Shown here in pieces: positions 51,930 to 62,398 of a stretch of 64,000 nt of DNA (position 1 is its first letter; the number at the start of each line of letters is the position of its first letter). The notes under the pieces are model-generated. The model saw only the letters and a program-made list of their open reading frames with translations. It made no database searches and was not told where the DNA came from. Location: NCBI RefSeq assembly GCF_003797145.1, contig NZ_RKMG01000009.1, positions 1 through 64,000 on the forward strand, given 5' to 3'. Both the position numbers and the translations under genes were made by a program. The DNA comes from Aerococcus agrisoli. Its GTDB lineage: Bacteria > Bacillota > Bacilli > Lactobacillales > Aerococcaceae.

Positions 51930-52610
51930 GTGGAAAGTGTGGTTTTCGGCGGCCATCCAGAAATGGAAACGTCAGCATCTCATCAATTTTTATATGCAGC
52001 TAGACCAGAATCAGTCCCTTTTATCCAAATTGAAAGACCTTTTACAGACGAGAATATTCACCAATATCAGACAGCAATTTTAAACGCAGACCGCTGGTTT
52101 CTACAATTTCCATTATTTTGGTATCAAGCACCAGGATTGGTATCAGACTTTATTCAAGAAGTGTTTTCAAAAGAATTCTTAGATCAAAATACGAAGGCTT
52201 TAAAAGATAAAGAATTTGGTGTCATTATTTCAGTAGGTGTACCCCTACGTCAGTACCAAGCCGGTGGACGTGAAGATGTGACCATTTCTGAATTGCTAAG
52301 ACCTTTCCAATCTTTTGCTCGTGCGATTGGCTTAAAATATTTACCACCATTTGTTTTAGCACAACATTCGTATCAACCAGAGCACGTTCAGCAAGAAAAT
52401 CTGGTACAATTTAGACAGTATCTACAACTGCCTACCCAAGCCAATTTTGCGAAACGAAATGCCTGGCTCATTGCATCATTACAAGAAATTTCTAGTGAAT
52501 TTGATCAACCATTGAAAGACCAATTGAATTTGGTTGCAGATGAATGGTCAGATGCGATGGATAATTTAGCCGACATTGAAGCACAGTTACCGAAAACGAC
52601 TTGGCGATAG
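51930..52610 (+). CDS. NAD(P)H-dependent flavin oxidoreductase (MdaB/KefF-like)
   Basis: A 226-residue flavodoxin-like-fold NAD(P)H:quinone or KefF-type oxidoreductase. Seen: VVFGGHPEMETSASH near the N-terminus (FMN phosphate loop), then ADRWFLQFPLFWYQAPG, the family hallmark, and SVGVPLRQYQAGG. It probably reduces quinones or related electrophiles with FMN. GTG at 51930 has TAGGTGG upstream. The downstream gene for a 70-residue protein starts 11 bp after it. Confidence 0.86.
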   Translation: MESVVFGGHPEMETSASHQFLYAARPESVPFIQIERPFTDENIHQYQTAILNADRWFLQFPLFWYQAPGLVSDFIQEVFSKEFLDQNTKALKDKEFGVIISVGVPLRQYQAGGREDVTISELLRPFQSFARAIGLKYLPPFVLAQHSYQPEHVQQENLVQFRQYLQLPTQANFAKRNAWLIASLQEISSEFDQPLKDQLNLVADEWSDAMDNLADIEAQLPKTTWR

Positions 52611-52621
52611 GGGGAAAAGAA

Positions 52622-52834
52622 ATGATTATTTTTAACTCGAGAAAGGATCTACTGATGGACGACAATCTATCTTGGACGGAAGCCATCATCGATGAAGCTG
52701 TCCAAAAGGCTAATAATTACGCAACGATTGCTTTATTAAAAAAAATCAAAGCTGAAATTGCAGAAACTGATAAACGTATCGCCCAAGCACAAGGAAAACT
52801 AGATGGTATTTCTTGGAACCACGAAGAGTGGTAG
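52622..52834 (+). CDS. Small hypothetical protein, 70 aa
   Basis: A short, soluble, predominantly helical protein. The C-terminal half (KKIKAEIAETDKRIAQAQGK) reads as coiled coil. The ATG at 52622 has AGGGGG 6 nt upstream; a second in-frame ATG at 52655 with AAAGGA upstream would give 59 residues. It is 11 bp after the flavoprotein gene, so co-transcription is expected, and it lies ahead of the tyrS T-box leader. I do not recognise a family. Confidence 0.65.
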   Translation: MIIFNSRKDLLMDDNLSWTEAIIDEAVQKANNYATIALLKKIKAEIAETDKRIAQAQGKLDGISWNHEEW

Positions 52835-52870
52835 TATGCGCTTTTCACCCTGTTAAACAATCAAAATGAC

Positions 52871-52898
52871 TTGACTTATTGAATGACAATGATAAAAT
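52871..52898 (+). promoter_or_regulatory. Promoter of the tyrS T-box transcript
   Basis: TTGACT (52871-52876), 16 bp, TAAAAT (52893-52898), directly ahead of the T-box leader. Confidence 0.6.
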
Positions 52899-52904
52899 GC
52901 CATT

Positions 52905-53187
52905 ATGAAGCCTTTGCTTCACATTCAAATAGCCTTGTGCAATGCAATGATTGTGGCGTTCAGTGATGAGCGGAGTAGTGAGATATCTGGCAACAAGAGA
53001 CCTAGTGGTTGGTGAAAACTAGGCAAAGATACAGCGCGAATTACCCACGGGAGCAATTTCTAAAGACGGCTAGTGCCCGTTAACGCACAAGAGTGGTTAT
53101 AGTTCAATGTATCTATAACAATTTGGGTGGTAACACGGTAAACAATCGTCCCTGTACTAAGTTTTTGACTTGGTACAGGGATTTTTT
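52905..53187 (+). ncRNA. T-box leader of tyrS (specifier UAC, tyrosine)
   Basis: A canonical T-box riboswitch. Stem I contains the GGAGTAGTGAGA segment, and the specifier codon UAC at 53030-53032 (followed by A) matches tyrosine and the downstream gene. The antiterminator T-box TTTGGGTGGTAACACGG (53122-53138) has the UGGU bulge (53128-53131) that pairs with the tRNA acceptor end; U fits an A discriminator base. The terminator CTGTACTAAGT / ACTTGGTACAG plus T-run spans 53149-53187. Uncharged tRNA-Tyr should promote antitermination. Confidence 0.9.
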
Positions 53188-53218
53188 TATTTTAACAAAA
53201 GGAAAAAGGAGCATATTC

Positions 53219-54481
53219 ATGGATATTATTGAAGAACTAGAATGGCGCGGTGCCATTAATCAACAAACAGATGAAGAAGGATTAAAAAACTACATTAAAG
53301 ATCACCAAATCAGCTTATACTGCGGGGTTGACCCAACAGGGGACTCGTTACATATCGGTCACTTAATTCCATTCATGGTCTTAAAGAGATTCCAATTAGC
53401 TGGTCACCGTCCTGTTATTTTAATCGGTGGTGCAACTGGTTCAATCGGAGACCCATCAGGTAAATCTGAAGAACGTAATCTACAATCAATGGAACAAGTT
53501 GAAGATAATGCACGCAAACTTGCTGGCCAAATGGAACGTCTTTTCTTGCAAGAAGAAGATGCGGACTTCCGTATGGTGAACAACTATGATTGGACAAGCA
53601 ACTTATCCCTATTAGATTTCTTGCGTAACATTGGGAAACGTTTCAATGTAAACACCATGATCAAAAAGGATATTGTCGCTTCTCGTTTAGAAACAGGTAT
53701 TTCATTTACTGAGTTCTCATACCAAATTTTACAATCAATGGACTTCTTACATTTATTCAAAAATGAAGATGTACGTTTACAAATTGGTGGGGCAGATCAA
53801 TGGGGGAACATTACGTCTGGTCTAGAATTAATCCGTAAAGAAGAAGGACCAGAAGCCGAAGCCTTCGGACTAACAATTCCATTGATGTTAAAAGCAGATG
53901 GTACCAAATTTGGTAAAACAGCTGGTGGTGCAGTATGGTTAGATCCAGAAAAAACATCTCCATACGAATTCTACCAATTCTGGTTAAACCAAAATGATGC
54001 TGATGTTGTGAAATACTTGAAATACTTTACTTTCTTATCTAAAGAAGAAATTGATGCTTTAGAAGAAAAAGTGGCTACTGAACCTGAAAAACGTGAAGCT
54101 CAAAAAACATTAGCTGAAGAAATGACGCTATTTGTACATGGTGAAGAAGGTTTGAAAGATGCACAAACCATTACTGAGGCTTTATTCTCTGGTAATATTG
54201 CTGACTTGTCTGCAAAACAAATCGCTCAAGGTTTTGGTAACATGCCAGGATCAACTATGCCAAAAGAAGCAAACAACTTGGCAGTTTGGTTGGTTGACGC
54301 AGGTATCGAAGGTTCTCGTCGTCAATCACGTGAAGACATCACAAATGGTGCCATCTACGTAAATGGCCAACGTATCCAAGATGTAGACTACGAAATTTCT
54401 GCTGCTGATGCCATCGAAGGTCAATACATCGTGGTTCGTCGTGGTAAGAAAAAATACTTCCTTGTGACAATCGAGGGTTAA
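53219..54481 (+). CDS. tyrS: Tyrosyl-tRNA synthetase
   Basis: A 420-residue class Ic aminoacyl-tRNA synthetase. The class I signature is HIGHLIP in the N-terminal Rossmann domain; KFGKT is the KMSKS counterpart; tyrosine recognition includes QIGGADQWGNI. A C-terminal S4-like RNA-binding domain (~355-420) is present. ATG 53219 follows AAAAAGGAG. Expression is controlled by the upstream tyrosine T-box. Confidence 0.96.
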   Translation: MDIIEELEWRGAINQQTDEEGLKNYIKDHQISLYCGVDPTGDSLHIGHLIPFMVLKRFQLAGHRPVILIGGATGSIGDPSGKSEERNLQSMEQVEDNARKLAGQMERLFLQEEDADFRMVNNYDWTSNLSLLDFLRNIGKRFNVNTMIKKDIVASRLETGISFTEFSYQILQSMDFLHLFKNEDVRLQIGGADQWGNITSGLELIRKEEGPEAEAFGLTIPLMLKADGTKFGKTAGGAVWLDPEKTSPYEFYQFWLNQNDADVVKYLKYFTFLSKEEIDALEEKVATEPEKREAQKTLAEEMTLFVHGEEGLKDAQTITEALFSGNIADLSAKQIAQGFGNMPGSTMPKEANNLAVWLVDAGIEGSRRQSREDITNGAIYVNGQRIQDVDYEISAADAIEGQYIVVRRGKKKYFLVTIEG

Positions 54482-54501
54482 TTTTCATCATATTATTCAT
54501 A

Positions 54502-54538
54502 AAGCACTGTCTCTTAGTTGAGATAGTGCTTTTTTCTT
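54502..54538 (+). terminator. tyrS terminator
   Basis: The stem AAGCACT-TCTC / GAGA-AGTGCTT with a TTAGTT loop and a T-run. Confidence 0.85.
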
Positions 54539-54693
54539 TTTCAAAATACGATGCACTTGTTTTAGTGTGTGTCGTATACGTAACAAGCCCCTCGAAACGC
54601 TTGGTAAAAGTTGTGTAAATCCTATAGTAACGGGCTTTATAACCTGTTAGGATGACTGTGACGACGTCATTTGAACAGGAGGGGATTTTATTT

Positions 54694-55209
54694 ATGAAAT
54701 ATGTGAAATTGAAATTGCTTAGTATTTTTTTCATCAGCATCAGTGGTTTTTTCGTCAATGCGCAACTTGTGTATGGTCAAACGCGTGACCAAGCAAACAC
54801 CAATACGACTGAGTTACTCGTCAGCCCTGAAATTTCTGATATCTATTTAAATGATCAGGAGCGACAAGCTATTATCCAAGAAGGTATTGCCTTACTGGGG
54901 CAGCCTTATGTGTGGGGTGGCAATACGATAGGTGGTTTTGATTGTTCGGGCTTTATTGAGTATATTTTCAAAAAAGAAGGAAAATATATGCCGCGGACGA
55001 CGCAACAGCAACAATACTTTGGGGATAAAATCCCGGTCAATCAGGCATTGCCAGGTGATTTATATTTCTTTGAAGATAATGGCGATGTGTATCATGTTGC
55101 TTTAGCACTTGGTGAAGGTGCTTATATTCATAGCCCAAGTCCCGGACATAATGTCTCTTATGGACATACGAGTCGTTTTCAAGCTCAGTTTGCACTTCGG
55201 GTACTCTAG
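54694..55209 (+). CDS. Secreted single-domain NlpC/P60 endopeptidase
   Basis: A 171-residue exported hydrolase. It has a signal peptide (~1-29, cleavage near VYG|Q) and a short linker, then an NlpC/P60 domain (~65-171) with catalytic Cys in FDCSGF and His in VYHVALAL and in YIHS. There is no LysM or other wall-binding module, in contrast to the large hydrolase at 15117. ATG 54694 follows AGGAGGGG. A degenerate WalR-like pair (TGTAAA ... AGTAAC, spacing 6) near 54613 was noted but is weak. Confidence 0.88.
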   Translation: MKYVKLKLLSIFFISISGFFVNAQLVYGQTRDQANTNTTELLVSPEISDIYLNDQERQAIIQEGIALLGQPYVWGGNTIGGFDCSGFIEYIFKKEGKYMPRTTQQQQYFGDKIPVNQALPGDLYFFEDNGDVYHVALALGEGAYIHSPSPGHNVSYGHTSRFQAQFALRVL

Positions 55210-55298
55210 CAAGCGCAATCATGATAAAGTCAAGGTAAGCAAGAAGAATGCCCTTAAAAATATGATCAATTGTGATATACTATTACGGAACATACTAG

Positions 55299-57347
<2,049 letters not shown>

Positions 57348-57362
57348 ACAATAGTACAACGC

Positions 57363-57393
57363 AAAGACTGGGTTTTTATCCAGTCTTTTTCTA
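57363..57393 (+). terminator. Terminator between metG and tatD
   Basis: The stem AAAGACTGG / CCAGTCTTT with a 7-nt loop and T-run. It may only attenuate, since tatD follows within 20 bp. Confidence 0.75.
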
Positions 57394-57411
57394 AGTTAAG
57401 GAAGGAAATTT

Positions 57412-58209
57412 ATGTTATTTGATACACATACACATTTAAATGTTGATGACTTTGATGAAGACCGTGAAGAGACCATTTTGCGTGCACGTGAAGTGGGCGT
57501 GAAAGGTTTTGCTTTAGTTGGTTTTAATGTGAACACGATTCGTCGTGCCCAAGAGATGATTCAAGGAAATCCTGACATGGTGGGTATTTATGGTTGGCAC
57601 CCAACGGAAGCGATTGACTATAATGCGGCGGCAGAGTCATTTTTGCTAAAAGCACTTGAAAGTCCTAAAGTTGTTGCGGTTGGTGAAACAGGTTTGGATT
57701 ATTATTGGGAAACTAGTCCACATGACGTCCAAGAAAAAGTGTTCCGCCGTCAATTGGCCATTGCCCGTGAAATGCATTTACCGATTGTGATTCATAATCG
57801 TGATGCGACGGCAGATTGCTACCGCATTTTAAAAGATGAAAAAGTAGGGGACTTTGGTGGTATCATGCATTCATATGGTGAAACAGATGAATGGGTACAA
57901 AAATTTCTTGATTTAGGGATGCATATTTCTTTCTCAGGTGTGTCGACATTTAAAAAGACGGATGATGTTCGTGCAGCTGCCAAACTTGTACCGGATGACA
58001 AGATTTTGATTGAAACAGATTCACCATATTTAGCGCCAGTACCGAAACGCGGCAAACGTAATGAATCTGCATTTGTGGCCTATGTGGCGCAAGTTTTAGC
58101 GGAAACACGTGAATCGAGCTTAGCAGATTTTGAAGCATTAACTTTCAAAAATGCATGTGATTTATTCCGATTAGATTTTGACGGCACGAATTTAACGAAA
58201 CGAGGCTAG
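57412..58209 (+). CDS. tatD: TatD family metal-dependent deoxyribonuclease
   Basis: A 265-residue amidohydrolase-like nuclease. Metal ligands: DTHTHLN (His6/His8 region), Glu in VGETGLD, His in PIVIHNRDA and the late ETDSPYLAP Asp. Implicated in DNA repair and 3'-5' exonuclease activity. It precedes rnmV by 2 bp and is translated from GGAAGG upstream of ATG 57412. Confidence 0.93.
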   Translation: MLFDTHTHLNVDDFDEDREETILRAREVGVKGFALVGFNVNTIRRAQEMIQGNPDMVGIYGWHPTEAIDYNAAAESFLLKALESPKVVAVGETGLDYYWETSPHDVQEKVFRRQLAIAREMHLPIVIHNRDATADCYRILKDEKVGDFGGIMHSYGETDEWVQKFLDLGMHISFSGVSTFKKTDDVRAAAKLVPDDKILIETDSPYLAPVPKRGKRNESAFVAYVAQVLAETRESSLADFEALTFKNACDLFRLDFDGTNLTKRG

Positions 58210-58211
58210 AC

Positions 58212-58823
58212 ATGATGGTAGATACACAAGAAACTGGCACCCATACTCGTTCGGACAAGAAACGCATCAAACAAGTCATTGTCGTAGAAGGTAAATCAGA
58301 TACGCAACGCTTGCAAGCCATCTATGATGTCACTACAATTGAGACAAATGGATCTGCCTTAAGCCAAGAGACCCTGGAGGATATCAAAAAAGCTCAAGCA
58401 ATACATGGTGTGATTGTATTTACCGATCCAGATATCTCTGGAACTAAAATCCGTCAAGGTGTCATGGATGCTGTACCGGATGTGCAACATGCCTTTATCG
58501 AGCGAAAAGATGCGAAGCCAGACCATAAAGGTAGTTTAGGGGTAGAGCATGCCTCAGATGCAGCGATAGAAGAAGCCTTGAGCCATGTGTACACGCTTGG
58601 TGATAGTGAGGATACAACGATAGTGATTCCACAAAACGCCTTAATTCGATTAGGATTAGTCGGAGGCAGTGGGTCAAAAGAAAAACGACAATATTTAGCA
58701 AGCCAACTGCATATTGGATATGTAAATGGCAAACAATTAGCCAAACGTTTGGCTTTATTTCAAATTACCCTAGACCAGGTGGAAGCTGTCCTGGCAAATT
58801 ATCAAACAGAAACAGGTGAATAA
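58212..58823 (+). CDS. rnmV: Ribonuclease M5 (5S rRNA maturase)
   Basis: A 203-residue TOPRIM-domain endonuclease that trims the 5S rRNA precursor with the aid of ribosomal protein uL18. The N-terminal TOPRIM has the glutamate in VVEGKSDTQRL and the metal DxD in FTDPDISGTKIR. A C-terminal rRNA-binding domain follows. It starts 2 bp after tatD and ends 1 bp before rsmA, an arrangement conserved in Firmicutes. Confidence 0.94.
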   Translation: MMVDTQETGTHTRSDKKRIKQVIVVEGKSDTQRLQAIYDVTTIETNGSALSQETLEDIKKAQAIHGVIVFTDPDISGTKIRQGVMDAVPDVQHAFIERKDAKPDHKGSLGVEHASDAAIEEALSHVYTLGDSEDTTIVIPQNALIRLGLVGGSGSKEKRQYLASQLHIGYVNGKQLAKRLALFQITLDQVEAVLANYQTETGE

Positions 58824-58824
58824 G

Positions 58825-59730
58825 ATGACTGAACCAACAAAATATATTGCAACACCATCAAGAACGGGTGAAATTCTAAAGAAATTCCATTTGGATGCCA
58901 AAAAATCTTTGGGGCAAAACTTCTTGACTGAACCCCAAATTTTACAACATATGATTGATGTTGCTGGAGTGGACCAAGATACCAACGCAATTGAAATCGG
59001 CCCTGGTATTGGTGCATTGACAGAATTCTTGGCTATCAATGCCAAAGAAGTGTTGGCTTTTGAAATTGACCAACGTTTGTTACCGGTATTGGCCGACACT
59101 TTGGCTCAATACGATAATGTAACGGTGAAACACCAAGACATTTTGGAAGCTGACTTAAATGCGGAAATCGCGAAGATGGGTCCAGCTGACAAGACGGTCG
59201 TAGTAGCCAATTTACCGTATTACATCACCACACCAATTATCTTCAACTTATTGGAAGCCAGCGTCCAATTTGATAAATTTATCTTGATGATGCAAAAAGA
59301 GGTTGCAGAGCGTTTAACAGCAGCACCTGGTAGCAAGGCATATGGCTCACTATCTGTAGCCATTCAGTACTACTGCGACGCAGAAATCGCCTTTACAGTA
59401 CCGAGAACTGTTTTCAATCCACAACCAAATGTAGATTCAGCTATTCTAGCTTTGACTAAATTGGATACGCCACGCATCCAAGTCATTGATGAAGCCTTTT
59501 TCTTCCGTTTAGTTCGCGCAAGTTTCAAACAACGCCGTAAGACTTTATGGAATAATTTACGTGCAGCCTTTGGTAAGGAAGAGGATACTGTTGAGAAAAT
59601 GACAGCAGCCCTTGACGAAGCGGGACTTGATCCAAAACAACGAGCAGAAACCCTTACGATTGAAGATTTCGGCAAATTGGCAGACGCGCTTTTCCAAAAA
59701 GAAATTACGTATGTAGATGCTGAAAAATAA
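58825..59730 (+). CDS. rsmA: 16S rRNA dimethyladenosine transferase RsmA (KsgA)
   Basis: A 301-residue SAM-dependent enzyme dimethylating A1518 and A1519 of 16S rRNA. Motifs: SLGQNFL, IEIGPGIGALTE (SAM motif I), and motif IV NLPYYITTP (NLPY variant). The C-terminal domain carries VRASFKQRRKTLWNNL. ATG 58825 with AGGTGA upstream is chosen; a GTG at 58816 lies inside rnmV. Loss of this enzyme gives kasugamycin resistance in other bacteria. Confidence 0.95.
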   Translation: MTEPTKYIATPSRTGEILKKFHLDAKKSLGQNFLTEPQILQHMIDVAGVDQDTNAIEIGPGIGALTEFLAINAKEVLAFEIDQRLLPVLADTLAQYDNVTVKHQDILEADLNAEIAKMGPADKTVVVANLPYYITTPIIFNLLEASVQFDKFILMMQKEVAERLTAAPGSKAYGSLSVAIQYYCDAEIAFTVPRTVFNPQPNVDSAILALTKLDTPRIQVIDEAFFFRLVRASFKQRRKTLWNNLRAAFGKEEDTVEKMTAALDEAGLDPKQRAETLTIEDFGKLADALFQKEITYVDAEK

Positions 59731-59801
59731 GTAATATTTTTCATAATTTTGTAATGTAATAAATTCTTGACATGAAAAGCCAAAAATGGTATTTAAATTT
59801 C

Positions 59802-59820
59802 TTGCAATTTATGATATAAT
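59802..59820 (+). promoter_or_regulatory. Extended -10 promoter of veg
   Basis: TGATATAAT (59812-59820) is an extended -10 box; the -35 region TTTAAA (59792-59797) is 17 bp upstream. Strong promoters are typical for veg genes. Confidence 0.6.
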
Positions 59821-59840
59821 ACTGCAAGAGAGGTGAGGGC

Positions 59841-60083
59841 ATGCCAAATAATATTGCAACAATTAAAGCTGAACTTGAGAGTAAAATCGGTGAACGCGTC
59901 CATTTAACACAACAAATCGGACGTAAACGCGTTATGAAACGTCAAGGGGTGCTTAGCGACACTTTCCCTGCTGTTTTCGTAGTTGAGTTAGATCAAGACG
60001 AAAATAAATTTGAACGTATTTGCTACAGCTACTCAGACGTATTGACAGAATCAGTAGAAATTGAGTTTGAAGCACTTGACTAA
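59841..60083 (+). CDS. veg: Veg family protein
   Basis: An 80-residue protein of the Veg (DUF1021) family. Seen: GERVHLTQQIGRKRVMKRQGVL, PAVFVVELDQDE and ERICYSYSDVLTE. In Bacillus, Veg stimulates biofilm formation by affecting SinR. It lies between rsmA and ispE as in most Firmicutes. GAGGTGAGG ribosome site. Confidence 0.92.
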   Translation: MPNNIATIKAELESKIGERVHLTQQIGRKRVMKRQGVLSDTFPAVFVVELDQDENKFERICYSYSDVLTESVEIEFEALD

Positions 60084-60099
60084 TTTCTCTAAATAGAAG

Positions 60100-60173
60100 A
60101 AGACCATAATCGAAAACGGCAGTATCAGAACTTTGCTTAGGTAAAGCTTGATATTGTGGTTTTTTTCTTTTTT
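60100..60173 (+). terminator. Terminator after veg
   Basis: A long imperfect hairpin (GACCATAAT ... GATATTGTGGT) ending in TTTTTTTCTTTTTT. The inner part is poorly paired, so the exact stem is uncertain. Confidence 0.6.
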
Positions 60174-60238
60174 ATCGGCGGTATTTTTGGTAAACTAAGT
60201 GATAAATATACGGAATTTAATAGATGGGAGGTTTGCAC

Positions 60239-61117
60239 ATGATAGAAGGAGAAGTTGCACCGGCCAAGATTAATCTTGCCCAGGATATTTTATTTCGCCG
60301 TGATGACCAATATCATGAAGTTGCAATGGTGATGGCCTCTATTGATTTGTCGGACTACTTAACGTTTGAATTAATACCAGAGAATAAGATTATCGTTGAA
60401 ACGAGTCGGGCTTTTTTACCGGAAGATAATCGCAACCATGCTTTTCAAGCTGCGCAATTGATGAAAAAAGTGGGTAACATCCAATCAGGTGTCCACATTT
60501 CAATTGAAAAACGGATTCCTGTTGCAGCAGGACTTGGTGGTGGCTCGACAGATGCCGCAGCCGTGTTTCGAAAACTGAATACCATGTGGGATATGAACCT
60601 GCCACTATCCGAACTACAAGCCTTGGCTAGCCGAGTTGGGTCAGATGTGGCCTATTCTATTGCTGGGGGAACGGCCTTAGTAGAAGGTCGTGGGGAAAAA
60701 ATTTCGTTGATTCAACCCGCGCCTAAGTGTTGGATTATCCTTGCAAAACCAGCGATATCTGTGTCAACGCGGAAAATTTTCCAACAATTAGATATTGATC
60801 GATTAAAATATGAACCAAATACGCCGAAAGTATTGGCAGCTTTGGAAAATGGTTCCTATGATGATTTAATGGCTGCAATCGGCAATTCACTTGAAGGTGT
60901 AACCTTTTCCCAACATCCTCAGCTTGCACGATTGAAGCAACAGATGCTTCATTTTGGTGCAGATGGGGTGACAATGTCTGGTTCAGGACCAACGATTATT
61001 GGGTTTACTCAAGTATATAGCCGTGGCCACCGCATTTATAATGCACTGAGAGGATTTTGCCAAGAAGTATATATGGTCCGTGTCATGCCAGAACCATTTG
61101 AACAATTTAAATCGTAA
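60239..61117 (+). CDS. ispE: 4-diphosphocytidyl-2-C-methyl-D-erythritol kinase IspE
   Basis: A 292-residue GHMP kinase. Seen: APAKINLAQDILFRRDDQYHEVAMVM at the N-terminus, the ATP loop PVAAGLGGGSTDAAAV, DVAYSIAGGTALVEGRGE, and the late GSGPTIIGF. It phosphorylates CDP-methylerythritol in the MEP isoprenoid pathway. No other MEP gene is in the window. Some cocci keep ispE without a complete MEP pathway, so activity in this organism is not certain. ATG 60239 is placed after GGGAGG. Confidence 0.92.
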   Translation: MIEGEVAPAKINLAQDILFRRDDQYHEVAMVMASIDLSDYLTFELIPENKIIVETSRAFLPEDNRNHAFQAAQLMKKVGNIQSGVHISIEKRIPVAAGLGGGSTDAAAVFRKLNTMWDMNLPLSELQALASRVGSDVAYSIAGGTALVEGRGEKISLIQPAPKCWIILAKPAISVSTRKIFQQLDIDRLKYEPNTPKVLAALENGSYDDLMAAIGNSLEGVTFSQHPQLARLKQQMLHFGADGVTMSGSGPTIIGFTQVYSRGHRIYNALRGFCQEVYMVRVMPEPFEQFKS

Positions 61118-61125
61118 TGACTGAG

Positions 61126-61153
61126 TCCGTGGATTAGCTCCAGGGGCTTTTTT
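61126..61153 (+). terminator. Possible terminator after ispE
   Basis: A short stem CC-GGA / TCC-GG followed by CTTTTTTC. Weak. Confidence 0.45.
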
Positions 61154-61254
61154 CTTGTCCACGTAATGATTATGGATAAGATGCGAATCAGCGCGTGTTA
61201 GCACAATCGATATATAGGTCAAGAAATTCTTTTCACAAAAGTTGGGTGTATTCC

Positions 61255-61315
61255 TTGCTAGCTTTTTGTAAGTGTGCTATATTATCATTTGTGCAAATCG
61301 TAATCGGTACGATTT
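61255..61315 (+). promoter_or_regulatory. adcA promoter and Zur-type operator
   Basis: TTGCTA (61255-61260), exactly 17 bp, TATATT (61278-61283). Downstream, at 61295-61315, AAATCGTA-N5-TACGATTT is a 21-bp palindrome that fits the Bacillus Zur box. It overlaps the expected start of transcription, the position for repression by zinc. The classical streptococcal AdcR site was not seen. Confidence 0.8.
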
Positions 61316-61367
61316 AAATGACGAAGTAATCATATATATATGAAATGATAGAGATGAGGAGGATTAC

Positions 61368-62387
61368 GTGAAAGCTTTCAAAATATGGAAATGGGCCGTT
61401 GCCATAATGGCCGTACTATTTTTAACAGCCTGTAGCCAGACAGGAACAAGTGATGCTGCCTCGAATGAGCAAAGCGATGGCTTAAAAATTGTGACTACTT
61501 TTTACCCGATGCAAGCCTTAACGCAGGCAGTTGTTGGCGATACTGCGGAAGTAACCGCCATGATGGCTAATGAAGAAGTGCATGATTACGAGCCGAGTGC
61601 CCGTGATATTGCGACTTTAAACGAAGCAGATGTATTTGTATACAATAGTGAAGATATGGAAACGTGGGTGCCGAGTCTCTTAGAGAGTTTACAAAATGAC
61701 GACTTATTAGTCATCGAAGCATCCGCTGATGTTGCAACAATCGATGGTGATGTAATTACGATTGAGGGCGATGCAGCTGCTGAAGAAGAACATGCCGAAG
61801 ACGAAGTTGCTGAAGAGGAACTTTCTGAAGAAGCGCATTCAGAAGGCGATGGGCATAATCATGATGTAGACCCACATACATGGCTTGATCCGGTAAATGC
61901 TGCTACGGAGATGCAAACAATCGCCGAAGCCATCAGTGCTTATGATGCAAAAAATGCTGAATTCTATCAAGAAAATATGGATGAAATGACCAGTCAATTG
62001 TTTGATTTAAATGCGCAATACCAGACCTTATTCGCAGATGCTGAGAATAAACTATTCTTGACGCAACATGCGGCTTTTGGTTACCTGGCTAACCGCTACG
62101 GCTTAAATCAAGTGGCCGTAACTGGTTTAACAGAGTCAGCCGAACCGTCTGCAAAACGAATTGCTGCGATTGTGGATTATATCAACGCCAATGCTGTATC
62201 CGTCATGTATATCCAAAAAGGTGGGTCATCGACCATTGCGGATACAATTGCTGCTGAAACCGGCGTGAACATAGGTGAGTTGCAATCTATGGAAAGTGTA
62301 GACATTGTAACGTATCCGGCGAATGGGCAAGGATTCATGAAAATCATGACAGAGAATTTAGAAAGTCTGTCGCAAGTTGTGCATTAA
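61368..62387 (+). CDS. adcA: Zinc ABC transporter substrate-binding lipoprotein
   Basis: A 339-residue ZnuA/AdcA-type lipoprotein. Lipobox LTAC near residue 23. The cluster-9 binding fold starts KIVTTFYPMQALTQAV. Metal ligands include His in EVHDYEPSARDI, the acidic/His-rich loop (~137-165: HAEDE, EEAHSEGDGHNHDVDPHTW), His in LTQHAAFGYL and a late Glu/Asp. There is no C-terminal ZinT domain. GTG start at 61368 after GAGGAGGA. First gene of the adcA-adcC-adcB operon. Confidence 0.92.
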   Translation: MKAFKIWKWAVAIMAVLFLTACSQTGTSDAASNEQSDGLKIVTTFYPMQALTQAVVGDTAEVTAMMANEEVHDYEPSARDIATLNEADVFVYNSEDMETWVPSLLESLQNDDLLVIEASADVATIDGDVITIEGDAAAEEEHAEDEVAEEELSEEAHSEGDGHNHDVDPHTWLDPVNAATEMQTIAEAISAYDAKNAEFYQENMDEMTSQLFDLNAQYQTLFADAENKLFLTQHAAFGYLANRYGLNQVAVTGLTESAEPSAKRIAAIVDYINANAVSVMYIQKGGSSTIADTIAAETGVNIGELQSMESVDIVTYPANGQGFMKIMTENLESLSQVVH

Positions 62388-62398
62388 GGAGGGATCGT

